Source of the DNA: Halogeometricum sp. S1BR25-6
GTDB taxonomy: Archaea > Halobacteriota > Halobacteria > Halobacteriales > Haloferacaceae
Direction: 5' to 3'
DNA: 64,000 bases
Assembly (NCBI RefSeq): GCF_031624495.1
Contig: NZ_JAMQOP010000005.1
Span: 186,001 to 250,000 of the forward strand
Below the pieces are notes generated by a model. That model worked only from the letters and a program-made list of their open reading frames with translations, had not been told where the DNA came from and did not search any database. Positions 14,826-24,160 of the stretch are shown piece by piece; position 1 is the first letter of the stretch, and each line of letters begins with the position of its first letter. The position numbers were made by a program, and so were the translations under genes.

Positions 14826-15194
14826 GGGTACTGCTCCGGTGAGCCCGCTCGAAAGCGGGAAGTCACGTGAGAGTATGATCAACTCGTGAGGTATTAAACA
14901 ACGCCGTGAGAGACGCAGACGCCGTTCTCTCAGTTCTTCCCTCCTTCGGGAAGGATTCGTAGATTTCGGCGTCATTATTTCCGCAGACTACGCTCCCGTT
15001 CCTCATACCGTACGACACCTCCCGCGCGACCGTCCGCGACGACGTCTCGGGTGGGTGGAGCCGCAACGAGTACCCTGAGATAGGCATACACCGAATTCAC
15101 GGACTAGACACAGGGTGGTGCCGACTCGGCGGAACGGTCGATGTTGGGGCAGAAAATACCGCTGGCTGCCTGCGCGCTCTTGTTTCACTCGTCG
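14826..15194. other. Intergenic, no gene seen
   Basis: About 370 bp between the LiaF-like gene and pntB. Short frames on both strands lack haloarchaeal composition. It should hold the promoter of the LiaF-like gene and the terminator region of the transhydrogenase operon. Confidence 0.5.
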
Positions 15195-16640
15195 TCAGTG
15201 GCCCTCCTTGTACGCTTTCACGAGCGCTTGCATCGCCTCGCGTGCGTCGCCGAACAGCATGTACGTATTGTCGTTCGTGAACAGCGGATTCGGGATATCG
15301 GAGTATCCCGGACTGAGGCTCCGCTTATTCACGATGACCGTCTGGGCGTCCCAGACGTGGAGCACTGGCATTCCTGCGATTGGGCTCGCCTCGCCGGAGA
15401 GGGCGGTCGGATTCACCACGTCGTTTGCACCCGTGACGATGACGACATCGGTTTCCGAGAAGGTCGGGTTGACCGCCTCCAGTTCCTGCATCTGCTCGTA
15501 GGAGACGTTCGCTTCGGCGAGGAGAACGTTCATGTGACCGGGCATCCGCCCGGCGACCGGGTGGATGCCAAAGACGACCTCGACATCGTTCGCTTCGAGG
15601 AGCGTCGCGAGTTCGGCGACCGCGTGCTGGGCCTGCCCGACCGCCATCCCGTATCCGGGAACGACGACCACCCGACGCGCGATGTCGAGCAGCATTGCCA
15701 CCTCCTCGGGTGAGGTCGACATAACGTTCCCTTCGTAGATGTCGGAACTGTCCTCGTCACTGGAATCGGTGGCTCCGTATCCACTGAAGAGGACGTTCGT
15801 GAGCGTCCGGTTCATCGATCGACACATGATAACTGTGAGGATGACCCCCGACGCGCCGACGAGGGTACCGGCGATAATGAGGACGCTGTTGTCGAGCGCG
15901 AACCCGGTCGTCGCGGCGGCCAATCCCGAACAGGCGTTCAGGAGGGCGATGACGACCGGCATGTCGGCACCACCGATTGGAATAACTAGTAAGACGCCGA
16001 GAACCGAGGCGGCGGCGACTACCACCCAATAGGATGGCACCCACTCGGCCGCCGGGAGCACGCCGAAGAGCTGGTTCTGGGCGACGAGCGACGCGCCCGC
16101 GACCACTGCAACGACGAGAACCGCGAGCTTGAGGACGTTCTCCCCCGAGTAGCGAATCGGGTCCTTGAGAGCCCCCTGAAGCTTCCCCGCGGCCACGACG
16201 CTCCCCCAGAACGTGACGGCCCCGATGAGCCCTGTGATGGCCGCTGCCGTCGTCGTCTCGACCGGCAGTGCCGCGGACGCCGACGGTCCGAGGAGGTCGA
16301 TGAGTTCCGCGCCGGCCACGAGCGCGGACGCGCCGCCGCCGAAGCCGTTGAACAGGCCGACGAGCTGCGGCATGTCCGTGGTGTCGACGGTCACCGCGAG
16401 CCACGTGCCGATACCAGCTCCGACGAGAAGCGCCGCGAACAGGACCAGCGGTGAGAGGATCTCGAACCAGAGGATGGTGATACCCACCGCGACGGCCATT
16501 CCGGTCGCCGAGATCAGGTTTCCGCGACGCGCCGTCCGGGGATGCGTCATGTCCCGAAGGCCGAGAATGAACAGAACGCCGGCGGCGAGGTACGCCAGTG
16601 AGAGCGTCTCCGACGGGAGCCCGACTGCGATACCTGGCAC
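15195..16640 (-). CDS. pntB: NAD(P) transhydrogenase subunit beta
   Basis: 481 aa. The N-terminal 270 residues contain about eight or nine membrane helices of the proton channel (dII). The C-terminal 180 residues are the NADP(H)-binding domain dIII, with the characteristic VVVPGYGMAVGQAQHAVAEL, the IHPVAGRMPGHMNVLLAEA segment and the late TGANDVVNP phrase. The enzyme couples proton flow to hydride transfer between NADH and NADP+, supplying NADPH. It follows the alpha C-terminal subunit by 3 nt. Full length. Confidence 0.95.
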   Translation of the reverse strand: MPGIAVGLPSETLSLAYLAAGVLFILGLRDMTHPRTARRGNLISATGMAVAVGITILWFEILSPLVLFAALLVGAGIGTWLAVTVDTTDMPQLVGLFNGFGGGASALVAGAELIDLLGPSASAALPVETTTAAAITGLIGAVTFWGSVVAAGKLQGALKDPIRYSGENVLKLAVLVVAVVAGASLVAQNQLFGVLPAAEWVPSYWVVVAAASVLGVLLVIPIGGADMPVVIALLNACSGLAAATTGFALDNSVLIIAGTLVGASGVILTVIMCRSMNRTLTNVLFSGYGATDSSDEDSSDIYEGNVMSTSPEEVAMLLDIARRVVVVPGYGMAVGQAQHAVAELATLLEANDVEVVFGIHPVAGRMPGHMNVLLAEANVSYEQMQELEAVNPTFSETDVVIVTGANDVVNPTALSGEASPIAGMPVLHVWDAQTVIVNKRSLSPGYSDIPNPLFTNDNTYMLFGDAREAMQALVKAYKEGH

Positions 16641-16643
16641 GGG

Positions 16644-16934
16644 TCAGTCCCCCCGCTGTCGGAAGCTCCGGAGCATTCGGTGACTCACCAAGTAGCCGCC
16701 GACGACGTTGACAGTCGCCATGACGACCGCGAGGAAGCCTAAACCCGTCGCGAGCGTCGAGTGGCCCGACCCCGCGACCACGACCGACCCAATGAGTGTG
16801 ATGCCGGAGATAGCGTTCGTGCCCGAGATGAGCGGCGTGTGGAGCGTAGCCGGGATCTTCGTGATGATCTCGTAGCCGACGAACCCGGCAAGGACGAACA
16901 GCGTCAGGTTCTCGATGAACGCCATCACCGCCAC
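16644..16934 (-). CDS. NAD(P) transhydrogenase subunit alpha, membrane part
   Basis: 96 aa with three membrane helices (FIENLTLFVLAGFVGYEII; AISGITLIGSVVVAGSG; LATGLGFLAVVMATVNVVGG) and the conserved TPLISGTNAISG between them. This is the C-terminal portion of PntA encoded separately, as in many archaea and some bacteria (PntA2/PntAB). It lies between the soluble pntA part (9 nt gap) and pntB (3 nt gap). Confidence 0.93.
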   Translation of the reverse strand: MAVMAFIENLTLFVLAGFVGYEIITKIPATLHTPLISGTNAISGITLIGSVVVAGSGHSTLATGLGFLAVVMATVNVVGGYLVSHRMLRSFRQRGD

Positions 16935-16943
16935 CTCCGCGCG

Positions 16944-18140
16944 TTAACCATCGTTCCCTCCGTCGTCGGCTTCCGCATCCGTTTTAGTAGCCGGATCTGT
17001 GTCGATACCGCTATCTCGGTGCGAGGAACGGATTGCGCCCTCGTGAACGAGGAGTGTGGCATCGATGATTTCGTCGGTAGTGTCGACGTGGAGAGCGCCG
17101 TTCCGAAGAACGTGGTTGAGAAAGTTAGCGACGTTGTTTGCGAAGAGTTGACTAGCCGTCCGTGGGACAGCCCCGGGTAGATTCGTTCGACCGATGATAG
17201 TGACATCGCCGTACTCAACGGACTCTCCGGGCCGCGTCGGTTCGCAGTTGCCACCGCCCTCGGCCGCGAGATCGACGACAACGGAACCGGCGGCCATCCC
17301 GTCGAGCATCGCCTCGGTCACCAGCGTCGGGGCGGGCCGGCCGGGGACCGCCGCCGAGGTGATCACGACGTCCGCCGCGCCGACAGCGTCGGTCATGGCT
17401 TCCCGTTGCTTCTGATAGAACTCAGGGTCCTGTTCGTGTGCATAGCCGCTCGCCGTGACAGTCGTGTCTGTCTCAAGATCGAGCTGTACGAACTTCGCAC
17501 CGAGACTCTCAACCTCCTCCTTAACGGCGGGTCTGATATCGTAGGCCCACACTCGCGCGCCGAGTCGCTTCGCGGTCGCGATGGCTTGCAGCCCGGCGAC
17601 GCCCGCGCCGACGACGAAAACATTCGCGGGCTGAACGGTCCCGGCCGCGGTCATCTGCATCGGAAACAGTTTCGGGAGCGCGTCGGCCGCCGTGACGACC
17701 GCCTTGTACCCGCCGAGGCTCGCCATCGACGTCAGGACGTCCATGCTCTGTGCTCGGCCCGTCCGGGGAAGGAGTTCGAGCGCAAACGCGGTGATTCGGC
17801 GGTCGGCGAGGGCGTCGAGGGTCGCGTCGTCGACGGCGTAGGGGCCGAGCATTCCGATGATGGTCTGGCCGTCCCGGTAGGGGTCCGCGCCGCCGTCGAG
17901 GCGGGCGCCGAGACCGCGGACCTGGAGGACGACGTCGGACCGGTCGAACACCGCCGTACGGTCCTCGAGGACCTCGCATCCGGCCGCCGTGTACTCGTCG
18001 TCGCTCCAGCGGCTCGCCCTGCCGGCACCCGCTGCTACGAGCACGTCGAGGCCGTTGCCGATCAGCTTTCGCGCGACCGGTGGGACGAGCGCGACGCGAG
18101 TCTCGCCCATCGCCGTCTCGTCCGGGACACCAATTTTCAT
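16944..18140 (-). CDS. pntA: NAD(P) transhydrogenase subunit alpha, NAD-binding part
   Basis: 398 aa from ATG 18140 (MKIGVPDETAMGETRVAL, the typical entry of AlaDH/PNT proteins). The NAD-binding fold is visible in PANVFVVGAGVAGLQAIATA, followed by RLGARVWAYDIRPA; further family phrases are TSAAVPGRPAP and VDLAAEGGGNCE. Upstream in-frame codons are Arg/Pro-rich and belong to shadow sequence, so the later Met is preferred. The C-terminus has an acidic haloarchaeal tail. First of three transhydrogenase genes, 55 nt after an SDR gene. Confidence 0.93.
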   Translation of the reverse strand: MKIGVPDETAMGETRVALVPPVARKLIGNGLDVLVAAGAGRASRWSDDEYTAAGCEVLEDRTAVFDRSDVVLQVRGLGARLDGGADPYRDGQTIIGMLGPYAVDDATLDALADRRITAFALELLPRTGRAQSMDVLTSMASLGGYKAVVTAADALPKLFPMQMTAAGTVQPANVFVVGAGVAGLQAIATAKRLGARVWAYDIRPAVKEEVESLGAKFVQLDLETDTTVTASGYAHEQDPEFYQKQREAMTDAVGAADVVITSAAVPGRPAPTLVTEAMLDGMAAGSVVVDLAAEGGGNCEPTRPGESVEYGDVTIIGRTNLPGAVPRTASQLFANNVANFLNHVLRNGALHVDTTDEIIDATLLVHEGAIRSSHRDSGIDTDPATKTDAEADDGGNDG

Positions 18141-18195
18141 CAGTTCCGTCGCGGTGTCACGGCCTCGTGAGAGCTGTGCCTCGGTCGGATGCCGT

Positions 18196-18972
18196 TCACC
18201 GCCAACTCGTCCACCCGCCGTCCACAACGAGCGATTCGCCGGTAACATAACTCGCCAGATCGCTCGCGAGGAACGTGGCGGCGCCGGCGATGTCTTCGGG
18301 TTGCCCGTATCGGCCGAGCGGGACCATCTGGGTGAACTGCTCGGCCTGCGCGGCGGCCGCCTCGGGATCCGTCGCCTCGCCACCGATCATCGTCTCGATG
18401 CCGCCGGGATGGATGGCGTTGACACGGATGCCGTGCTCGCCGAGTTTGTGCGCGAGAGAGTAGGTAAGCATGGTCAATCCACCCTTCGAGGCGGAGTAGG
18501 TCGGCCAGTTCCCGTTTCCGAACAATCCTGCGATGCTGGAGATGTTGATGATGGACCCAGCACCGTTAGCTGCCATCCGCTTTCCGGCAATCTGCGACCC
18601 GAAGTACGCACCCTTGAGATTGATATCCATCATCTGTTGGAACTCATCCTCGGTGACGTCAAAGAACTCCTCGGCGTGCCAGATGCCGGCGTTGTTCACC
18701 ATCACGTCGACGCCCCCGAACTCGTCGGTCGCCTCGACCACACTCTCCAGATCCGCCCGATCGGTGACGTCACAGTCGACGAACACCGACGACGCGTCGG
18801 TCGTTTCTTCGATCGCCTCGTGAGTCGGTTGGCCTCCTTCCTTCGGCTCCTCACGAACGTCGGCAACGACGATTGCGTCGGCGCCCTGCTCTGCGAATCC
18901 AAGCGCGATTCCGCGACCGATACCCGAACTTCCGCCAGTGACGACCGCGATACGGTCATCGAGGAGTGACAT
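18196..18972 (-). CDS. Short-chain dehydrogenase/reductase (SDR)
   Basis: 258 aa classical SDR. The cofactor motif TGGSSGIGRG is at about 12-21, DCDVTDRAD follows, NNAG at about 92-95, the catalytic Ser in IINISSIAG and the YxxxK pair in YSASK at about 159-163. The C-terminal segment DLASYVTGESLVVDGGW is typical of FabG-like SDRs. Substrate unknown. It shares strand and close spacing with the transhydrogenase genes, so NADPH made by that complex may feed this reductase; this is inference. Confidence 0.92.
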   Translation of the reverse strand: MSLLDDRIAVVTGGSSGIGRGIALGFAEQGADAIVVADVREEPKEGGQPTHEAIEETTDASSVFVDCDVTDRADLESVVEATDEFGGVDVMVNNAGIWHAEEFFDVTEDEFQQMMDINLKGAYFGSQIAGKRMAANGAGSIINISSIAGLFGNGNWPTYSASKGGLTMLTYSLAHKLGEHGIRVNAIHPGGIETMIGGEATDPEAAAAQAEQFTQMVPLGRYGQPEDIAGAATFLASDLASYVTGESLVVDGGWTSWR

Positions 18973-19390
18973 GACTCTAATACCTCACAAAGAATAAACA
19001 CGTCATCAGATTTAAATCCGTAGGATGTCCCAATCCGTATCAACCATACAGAGCTATCAGACTGAAGCGATCGGCGGTAGTTTGAATTCCCCATTGTTGG
19101 GGATCTCTAAAGCGTCCTGCGTGACGCGCTCAATGCGGACCCGGACGTCCTCTGTAGTGGAGATATTTCTCGTTCGCTCCGTCAAATCAGCGGCTGCGCC
19201 GTTGAACGGTAGTCCGTTGAGGCACCAACTCATCTGCGGGCCTCGGTACACAGCAACGTCCTTCGGGGTCGGTAGCTATTGCCGACGGTGCACCGAACTC
19301 CAAGAGATAGCGGATGAGAGTGGTACGCCGTGGCCAGAGTAGCGAGAGCGACCCCGACGTTAATCAGTTAGGTGATGCAATCACTCACCA
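18973..19390. other. Intergenic between divergent units; weak 64-codon frame
   Basis: About 418 bp between the minus-strand SDR operon and the plus-strand DUF211 operon, so it must carry both promoters. A minus-strand frame at 19057-19251 (64 codons, start context MYRGPQMSWCLNG) is acidic enough to be a gene relic but has no recognisable family. I do not call it as a gene. Confidence 0.5.
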
Positions 19391-19678
19391 ATGGCCAATG
19401 TGAGGCGGCTCGTGCTGGATCTGTTGAAACCGCATGAGCCAGACGTCGTCACGTTCGCTGAATCGGTCGCCGGCTGCGACGGTGTTGCCGGTGTAAACGT
19501 CGTCTTGATGGAAACTGACAAGGAGGTTCAAAATGTGAAGCTGACTATCGAAGGAGATTCCATTCCAGTCGACGCCGTCCACGACACCGTTGAGGACCTC
19601 GGCGGAACAGTGCATTCTATCGACGAGGTGGTCTGCGGGGAGTTCATTGTCGAAGAAAGCAAAACGCCGCAGGATTGA
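19391..19678 (+). CDS. DUF211 protein
   Basis: 95 aa with the DUF211 ferredoxin-like babbab pattern: RRLVLDLLKPHEPDVVTFA, GVAGVNVVLMETDKEVQNVK, then IEGDSIPVDAVHDTVEDLGG and SIDEVVCG. The family is archaeal, function unknown, often next to membrane transporters or VIT1-like proteins, as here. First gene of a three-gene plus-strand unit; the next start follows 7 nt after the stop. Length is normal. Confidence 0.88.
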   Translation: MANVRRLVLDLLKPHEPDVVTFAESVAGCDGVAGVNVVLMETDKEVQNVKLTIEGDSIPVDAVHDTVEDLGGTVHSIDEVVCGEFIVEESKTPQD

Positions 19679-19685
19679 GCACATC

Positions 19686-20267
19686 ATGGTCTCCCGTCTG
19701 AAACGCCTGCTGAGAGCGCTGGAGCGCGATGACGTTCGCTCCATCTCGCGGCGATATTTCATCTCGAACGGCTTCGACGGCGCACTCACCAGCGTCGGCG
19801 TCGCTGTCGGCTCGTATCTCTCGGGCGTCCCCGACGGACTGACCGTCTTCAAGATCGGTATGGGTGCCGCGATCGGGCTGGGCACGTCCGGGGTCTGGAG
19901 CGTCTGGGAGATCGAGCGCGCGGAGAAACGAGCCGAACTCAAACGTATCGAACACGCCATGTTGACCGACCTCGACGAGACACGGATTCAGCGCCAAAAG
20001 GCCGGCGCCCGTCAGGTGAACGCGCTGATGAGCGGTATCGGTCCGGTCATCGGGGTCGTGTTCCCGATGACTCCGTTCCTCTTCGAGGAATCGCTCTTGA
20101 GCATGCGCGGGGCCACGTTAATCTCCATCGGCGTCGCCGTCTCCATTCTCTTCGTGTTCGGTGCGTACCTCGCCGACATCTCCGAACAGAACTGGATCGT
20201 GGCCGGTGCCCGAATGGGTCTAGCTGGCATCGTCGTCGCGTTGCTGAACATCATCCTGCCTGGGTAA
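19686..20267 (+). CDS. VIT1/CCC1-family membrane transporter
   Basis: 193 aa from ATG 19686 (MVSRLKRLLRALERDD). Segments typical of the VIT1/CCC1 superfamily are GFDGALTSVGVAVGSYLSG and FKIGMGAAIGLGTSGVWSVW, followed by a charged amphipathic helix (IERAEKRAELKRIEHAML), two more helices (MSGIGPVIGVVFPMTPFLF; ATLISIGVAVSILFVFGAYL) and a last hydrophobic end. VIT1/CCC1 proteins move Fe2+ or Mn2+. Coupling to a Ca-type P-ATPase one base downstream suggests divalent-cation homeostasis. Confidence 0.85.
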   Translation: MVSRLKRLLRALERDDVRSISRRYFISNGFDGALTSVGVAVGSYLSGVPDGLTVFKIGMGAAIGLGTSGVWSVWEIERAEKRAELKRIEHAMLTDLDETRIQRQKAGARQVNALMSGIGPVIGVVFPMTPFLFEESLLSMRGATLISIGVAVSILFVFGAYLADISEQNWIVAGARMGLAGIVVALLNIILPG

Positions 20268-20268
20268 T

Positions 20269-22914
20269 ATGACCTGGCACGACCGCCCTCTCGATGTCGT
20301 ATTCGAGAACGTGGACAGCGATGCTGACGGCCTCTCGACCGAGGAGGCTCGGCGGCGGTTCGAGGAGTTCGGCGCTAACGAAATCACGAGCGAGGAAGGT
20401 CGGGGAGCCCTCGAGGTCCTCGTCTCGCAGTTCACCAGCGGTCTGGTGCTCGTCCTCGTGGGCGCCGCGGTACTCTCGGTTGCCGTCGGACACGTCGTCG
20501 ACGCCGTCCTCATCACGGTTATCCTGCTCGCCAACGGCATCTTCGGGTTCGTTCAGGAGTACCGCGCCGAACGGAGCCTCGAGGCACTTCGGGAACTGGC
20601 CGCCCCGAGCGTGATGGTCTACCGGGACGGAGCGCGACAGGATGTTGATATCAGCGAGGTCGTTCCCGGGGACGTGCTGGTACTCGAACAGGGTGACGCG
20701 GTCCCGGCAGATGCTCGGATCGCAGAGTCGGCGAGCCTGCAGGTCGACGAGGCACCCCTGACCGGCGAGAGCGTTCCCGTCGAGAAATCCTCGGAGGAAC
20801 TCGACAGTGAGACGCCGCTGGCCGAGCGCGAGAACATGGTCTACCGGGGCACGACCGTCACTCGCGGCCGGGGCGAAGCGGTCGTCGTCGAGACCGGCAT
20901 GGACACGGAGATGGGGACCATCGCGACCGAACTGTCGGAGGCCGAGACGCGCCAGACGCCGCTCCAGCGCGACTTGGACCGCCTCGGCCGACGGATCGGA
21001 ATCGGCGTTCTCGTCCTCTCGGCGCTCGTGATCCCCTTCTTGGTGTTTCGCGGTACCGCACTGCTATCTGCGGCACTGACGGCCATCTCGCTCGCCGTTG
21101 CCGCCATCCCCGAGGGCTTGCCGGCAGTCGTCACGCTGACGCTGGCGCTGGGCGTCCAGCAGATGGCCGACGAGAACGCGCTCGTCCGGACCCTTCCGTC
21201 CGTCGAGTCACTCGGCTCGGTGGACGTCGTATGCACAGACAAGACCGGGACGCTCACCGAGGGGAAGATGCGCGTTGCTCGCCTCTGGGTCCACGACGAG
21301 GTGATCGATGATGCGTTCGACCCCGAAGACGACCGCGTCGGAACCCTGCTCCGAGTCGGGGCGCTGTGCAACGACGCCGATGACGAGCGCGGCGAACCGA
21401 CCGAGCAGGCCCTGCGTCAGGCCGCCATCGACGCGGGTATCGATGTCGACGCGCTCCGGAACGACACTCCCCGCGAGGGCGAAGTTCCCTTCTCGTCGGA
21501 CCGCAAGCGGATGGCGACCGTTCACGCCGACCGCATCCGCGTCAAAGGCGCTCCCGAAGTTGTCCTGGAGCGGTCGACACGCGTCTTGACCGCCGACGGC
21601 GTCGCCGAGTTGGATGAAGCGACTCGAAATCGGATTCGAGAGCAGGTCGAAACGTTCGCCGACAGCGCACTGCGCGTCCTCGCGTTCGCCGACAAGCCGA
21701 CCGACGACGGTGGCGACCCCGAGGAGAACCTGGTGTTCGTCGGTCTCCAGGGACTCATCGACCCGGCCCGACCCGAGGTCGCAGACGCGATCACCGAAAC
21801 CCACCTCGCGGGTATCGACGTGAAGATGATCACGGGCGACAATCGCCGAACTGCGCAGGCCATCGGACGCGAGGTCGGCATCGAGTCCGACGTCTTGACC
21901 GGTCCCGAGTTGGATGCGATGGACGACGCCGAACTGCGCGAGCGTGTCGAAGATGTGGATATCTACGCTCGGGCGACGCCCAGTCACAAGGTGCGCATTC
22001 TGCGCGCGCTGCAAGACGATGGGCGGACGGTCGCGATGACGGGCGACGGCGTCAATGACGCACCCGCACTCAAGAACGCCGACGTCGGCATCGCCATGGG
22101 CGTTCGGGGCACGGACGTCGCCAAGCAGGCCAGCGACATCATTCTCCTCGACGACAACTACGCGACCATCAAGAACGCCATCCGACGCGGGCGCACCATC
22201 TTCGATAACGTGTGGAAGTTCGTCGCCTACCTCCTGTCGGCCAACCTCGCGGAGGTACTGCTCGTTTTCGTCGCGTCCCTCTTTGGCTACCTCATCCTCC
22301 CCGCTGTCCAGTTGCTCTGGATCAACCTGCTAACCGATGGGCTCCCGGCACTCGCGCTCGGGGCCGACGCCGAGTCCAGCGACGTGATGCGTCGGGAACC
22401 CCGTGCGTCCACTGATGGTATCATCGACCGACCGATGACGACGCTTATGGGCGGCGTCGGTCTGACGACCACCGTCGTCCTCCTCGGCGTGATGTTCCTC
22501 ACGCTACGCGGGGCGCCTGAGGTGACACCGTACGTCATGACGATGGTGTTCACCGGGTTCGTCGTCTTCGAGTTCGTCAAACTGTACGTGGTTCGCTGGT
22601 CCCGGGGGACGCCGCCGCTCACGAACCGCTGGCTAGCGGGTGCTGTCAGTGCATCGTTCGTGCTCCATCTGTCGGTACTGTACACGCCACTGAACCAGTA
22701 CTTCGGGACGGTTCCGCTAGGTATCGACGATTGGGGACGCCTCCTCGCGGCACTCGCCGTCGCCGTCCCCGGATTTCTCGGCGTCGCGTGGTACGTCCGG
22801 CGGTCGACCCGCGAACACTGGACCACGCAGAACCGAACAGGCGACGAGCCACGCCGCGGAACGGATGACGAACGGCCGAGTGGAACGACAGAACGCGACC
22901 GAGATGTTCGGTGA
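20269..22914 (+). CDS. P2-type cation-transporting ATPase, Ca2+-like
   Basis: 881 aa. The cation-ATPase N-terminal domain occupies residues about 3-60. The actuator TGES is at 165-168. M4 carries AAIPEGLPAVVTL, the phosphorylation motif DKTGTLTEG has Asp324, the KGAPEVVLE nucleotide-binding segment follows, and the hinge reads [22 protein letters not shown]6 carries LLWINLLTDGLPALALG, close to the NLVTDG site of SERCA-type Ca2+ pumps, so calcium is the best guess (P2A). No N-terminal CxxC metal-binding domain. It begins 1 nt after the VIT1-like stop and is followed directly by the ruins of a cation antiporter gene. Confidence 0.92.
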   Translation: MTWHDRPLDVVFENVDSDADGLSTEEARRRFEEFGANEITSEEGRGALEVLVSQFTSGLVLVLVGAAVLSVAVGHVVDAVLITVILLANGIFGFVQEYRAERSLEALRELAAPSVMVYRDGARQDVDISEVVPGDVLVLEQGDAVPADARIAESASLQVDEAPLTGESVPVEKSSEELDSETPLAERENMVYRGTTVTRGRGEAVVVETGMDTEMGTIATELSEAETRQTPLQRDLDRLGRRIGIGVLVLSALVIPFLVFRGTALLSAALTAISLAVAAIPEGLPAVVTLTLALGVQQMADENALVRTLPSVESLGSVDVVCTDKTGTLTEGKMRVARLWVHDEVIDDAFDPEDDRVGTLLRVGALCNDADDERGEPTEQALRQAAIDAGIDVDALRNDTPREGEVPFSSDRKRMATVHADRIRVKGAPEVVLERSTRVLTADGVAELDEATRNRIREQVETFADSALRVLAFADKPTDDGGDPEENLVFVGLQGLIDPARPEVADAITETHLAGIDVKMITGDNRRTAQAIGREVGIESDVLTGPELDAMDDAELRERVEDVDIYARATPSHKVRILRALQDDGRTVAMTGDGVNDAPALKNADVGIAMGVRGTDVAKQASDIILLDDNYATIKNAIRRGRTIFDNVWKFVAYLLSANLAEVLLVFVASLFGYLILPAVQLLWINLLTDGLPALALGADAESSDVMRREPRASTDGIIDRPMTTLMGGVGLTTTVVLLGVMFLTLRGAPEVTPYVMTMVFTGFVVFEFVKLYVVRWSRGTPPLTNRWLAGAVSASFVLHLSVLYTPLNQYFGTVPLGIDDWGRLLAALAVAVPGFLGVAWYVRRSTREHWTTQNRTGDEPRRGTDDERPSGTTERDRDVR

Positions 22915-23125
22915 ACTCTGTTCGTACTCGGCCTTGCCTTCCTCATGTTCGGTGCGGACCGCGCCGTGACGTCAGCGGGCATCTCGCGCTCTTCGACGGC
23001 GTCTCGCCGTTTTTCATCGTCGTGACCCTCATTCGGTCAGCACGTCCGGCCCGGAGATGGTCACGTCGGTCTACGCCGCGTCGCACGGTGCAAGTGACCT
23101 CGTCGTGGGTTTCGTCGCAGATACG
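22915..23125 (+). pseudogene. Calcium/cation antiporter (CaCA-type) fragment with two frameshifts
   Basis: Directly after the ATPase stop, three consecutive frames give membrane-protein sequence: TLFVLGLAFLMFGADRAVTS (from 22915), then ALFDGVSPFFIVVTLI (from 22986), then VSTSGPEMVTSVYAASHGAS followed by DLVVGFVADT (from 23036). Together they resemble the N-terminal alpha-repeat of CaCA Na+/Ca2+ exchangers, where GVSP...T-AxxTSxPE and G.SD...GN..GSN are expected. Each junction is a -1 shift. The frame fades out after about 23125 and no C-terminal half is present, so this is a true remnant. Its position suggests an ancestral pump-plus-exchanger operon. Confidence 0.6.
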
Positions 23126-23368
23126 TGCGCTCGGATTTGATGATGGAAGCAGAGTCAATGCTGGATATGGAACCCGTATACCGCAACGAGATATCTGCGA
23201 CCCCGAATCCTGCTACCGACCGCTGCGATTAGTTCCGGTCCTAATCGAAATATCGCCATTTCACGGTTGAACCGTACGATCCGTCCCTCTCGGCGATATC
23301 ATGCTCCCTCGATCGGTGACTCGACGCGCAGGGTCAAGAGGTATGGTCCCTCCCGAACCAGGTGTGGT

Positions 23369-24160
23369 ATGAGCGACCGTGACAATCGGATCGAACCGTT
23401 CTCCCCTCGTCGTCGGGGAACGGTCGATTATATGCGCACGGCGGGGCGTCGGAGCAACGTTCACGGCCTCGTCGAGGTCGACGTCACCGAGGCGAGGGCA
23501 CGTATCAGGACCGCCGAGGAGGAGACGGGAGAGCAACTGTCGTTCACCGCCTTCGTCGTGTGCTGTCTCGCACGGGCTCTCGGAGACCATCCCCGTATCA
23601 ACGCGTATCGCGATTGGCGTGGTCGGGTCCACGTGTTCGATGACGTCGATGTGAACGTGCTCGTCGAGACAACAGTTGGTGGCGAGCGAATCGGCGTTCC
23701 CCACCTCATAAGAGGGGCACACGAACGGTCCTTTCGGTCCATCCACGACGAGATACGAACCGCTCAAGAGTCCCCGGACCCGACGGCCCTCTCGCGTCTG
23801 GAGTCGATGGCGCTCCGACTTCCCGGATTCGTCCGGCGGCTCGTCTGGCGGCTTCCGCAGTGGTTTCCTCGGCGGTGGAAGGACATGGCGGGTACCGTCG
23901 CAGTCAGTTCGGTGGGGATGTTCGGCCGGGGGGGCGGATGGGCAGTCAGTCCGACGAACTACACCTTGCAGGTGACCGTCGGGGGTATCAGTAGGAGGCC
24001 GAGACTCATCGACGGAGAACTCACCACCCGTGAGTTCCTCGCTCTCACGGTGACATTCGATCACGACGTCGTCGACGGTGCACCCGCTGCGCGGTTCGTT
24101 CAACGGTTGAGTGACCTCCTAGAGGACGCTCACGGAATATCGACAGTGGACGAGCGGTGA
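23369..24160 (+). CDS. E2-like acyltransferase catalytic domain, no lipoyl domain
   Basis: 263 aa from ATG 23369 (MSDRDNRIEPF). It matches the 2-oxoacid dehydrogenase acyltransferase (E2) catalytic domain: VHGLVEVDVTEARARIRTAE, LSFTAFVVCCLARALG, VNVLVETTVGGERIGVPHLI, GGGWAVSPTNYTLQVTVGGI, and the active-site HxxxDG as FDHDVVDGAPAARF. There is no lipoyl domain, no E3-binding domain and no hinge, and no E1 or E3 gene nearby. Solo catalytic domains like this exist in haloarchaea; their acyl acceptor is unknown, and the CAT fold makes a small-molecule acyltransferase role possible. Confidence 0.82.
   Translation: MSDRDNRIEPFSPRRRGTVDYMRTAGRRSNVHGLVEVDVTEARARIRTAEEETGEQLSFTAFVVCCLARALGDHPRINAYRDWRGRVHVFDDVDVNVLVETTVGGERIGVPHLIRGAHERSFRSIHDEIRTAQESPDPTALSRLESMALRLPGFVRRLVWRLPQWFPRRWKDMAGTVAVSSVGMFGRGGGWAVSPTNYTLQVTVGGISRRPRLIDGELTTREFLALTVTFDHDVVDGAPAARFVQRLSDLLEDAHGISTVDER

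Noticed and set aside
17521-17979. Arg/Gly/Pro-rich frame inside pntA
   Set aside because: Very basic composition, overlapping a well-conserved gene in another frame.
19057-19251. 64-codon minus-strand frame
   Set aside because: No recognisable family and weak start context; kept only as a remark in the intergenic entry.
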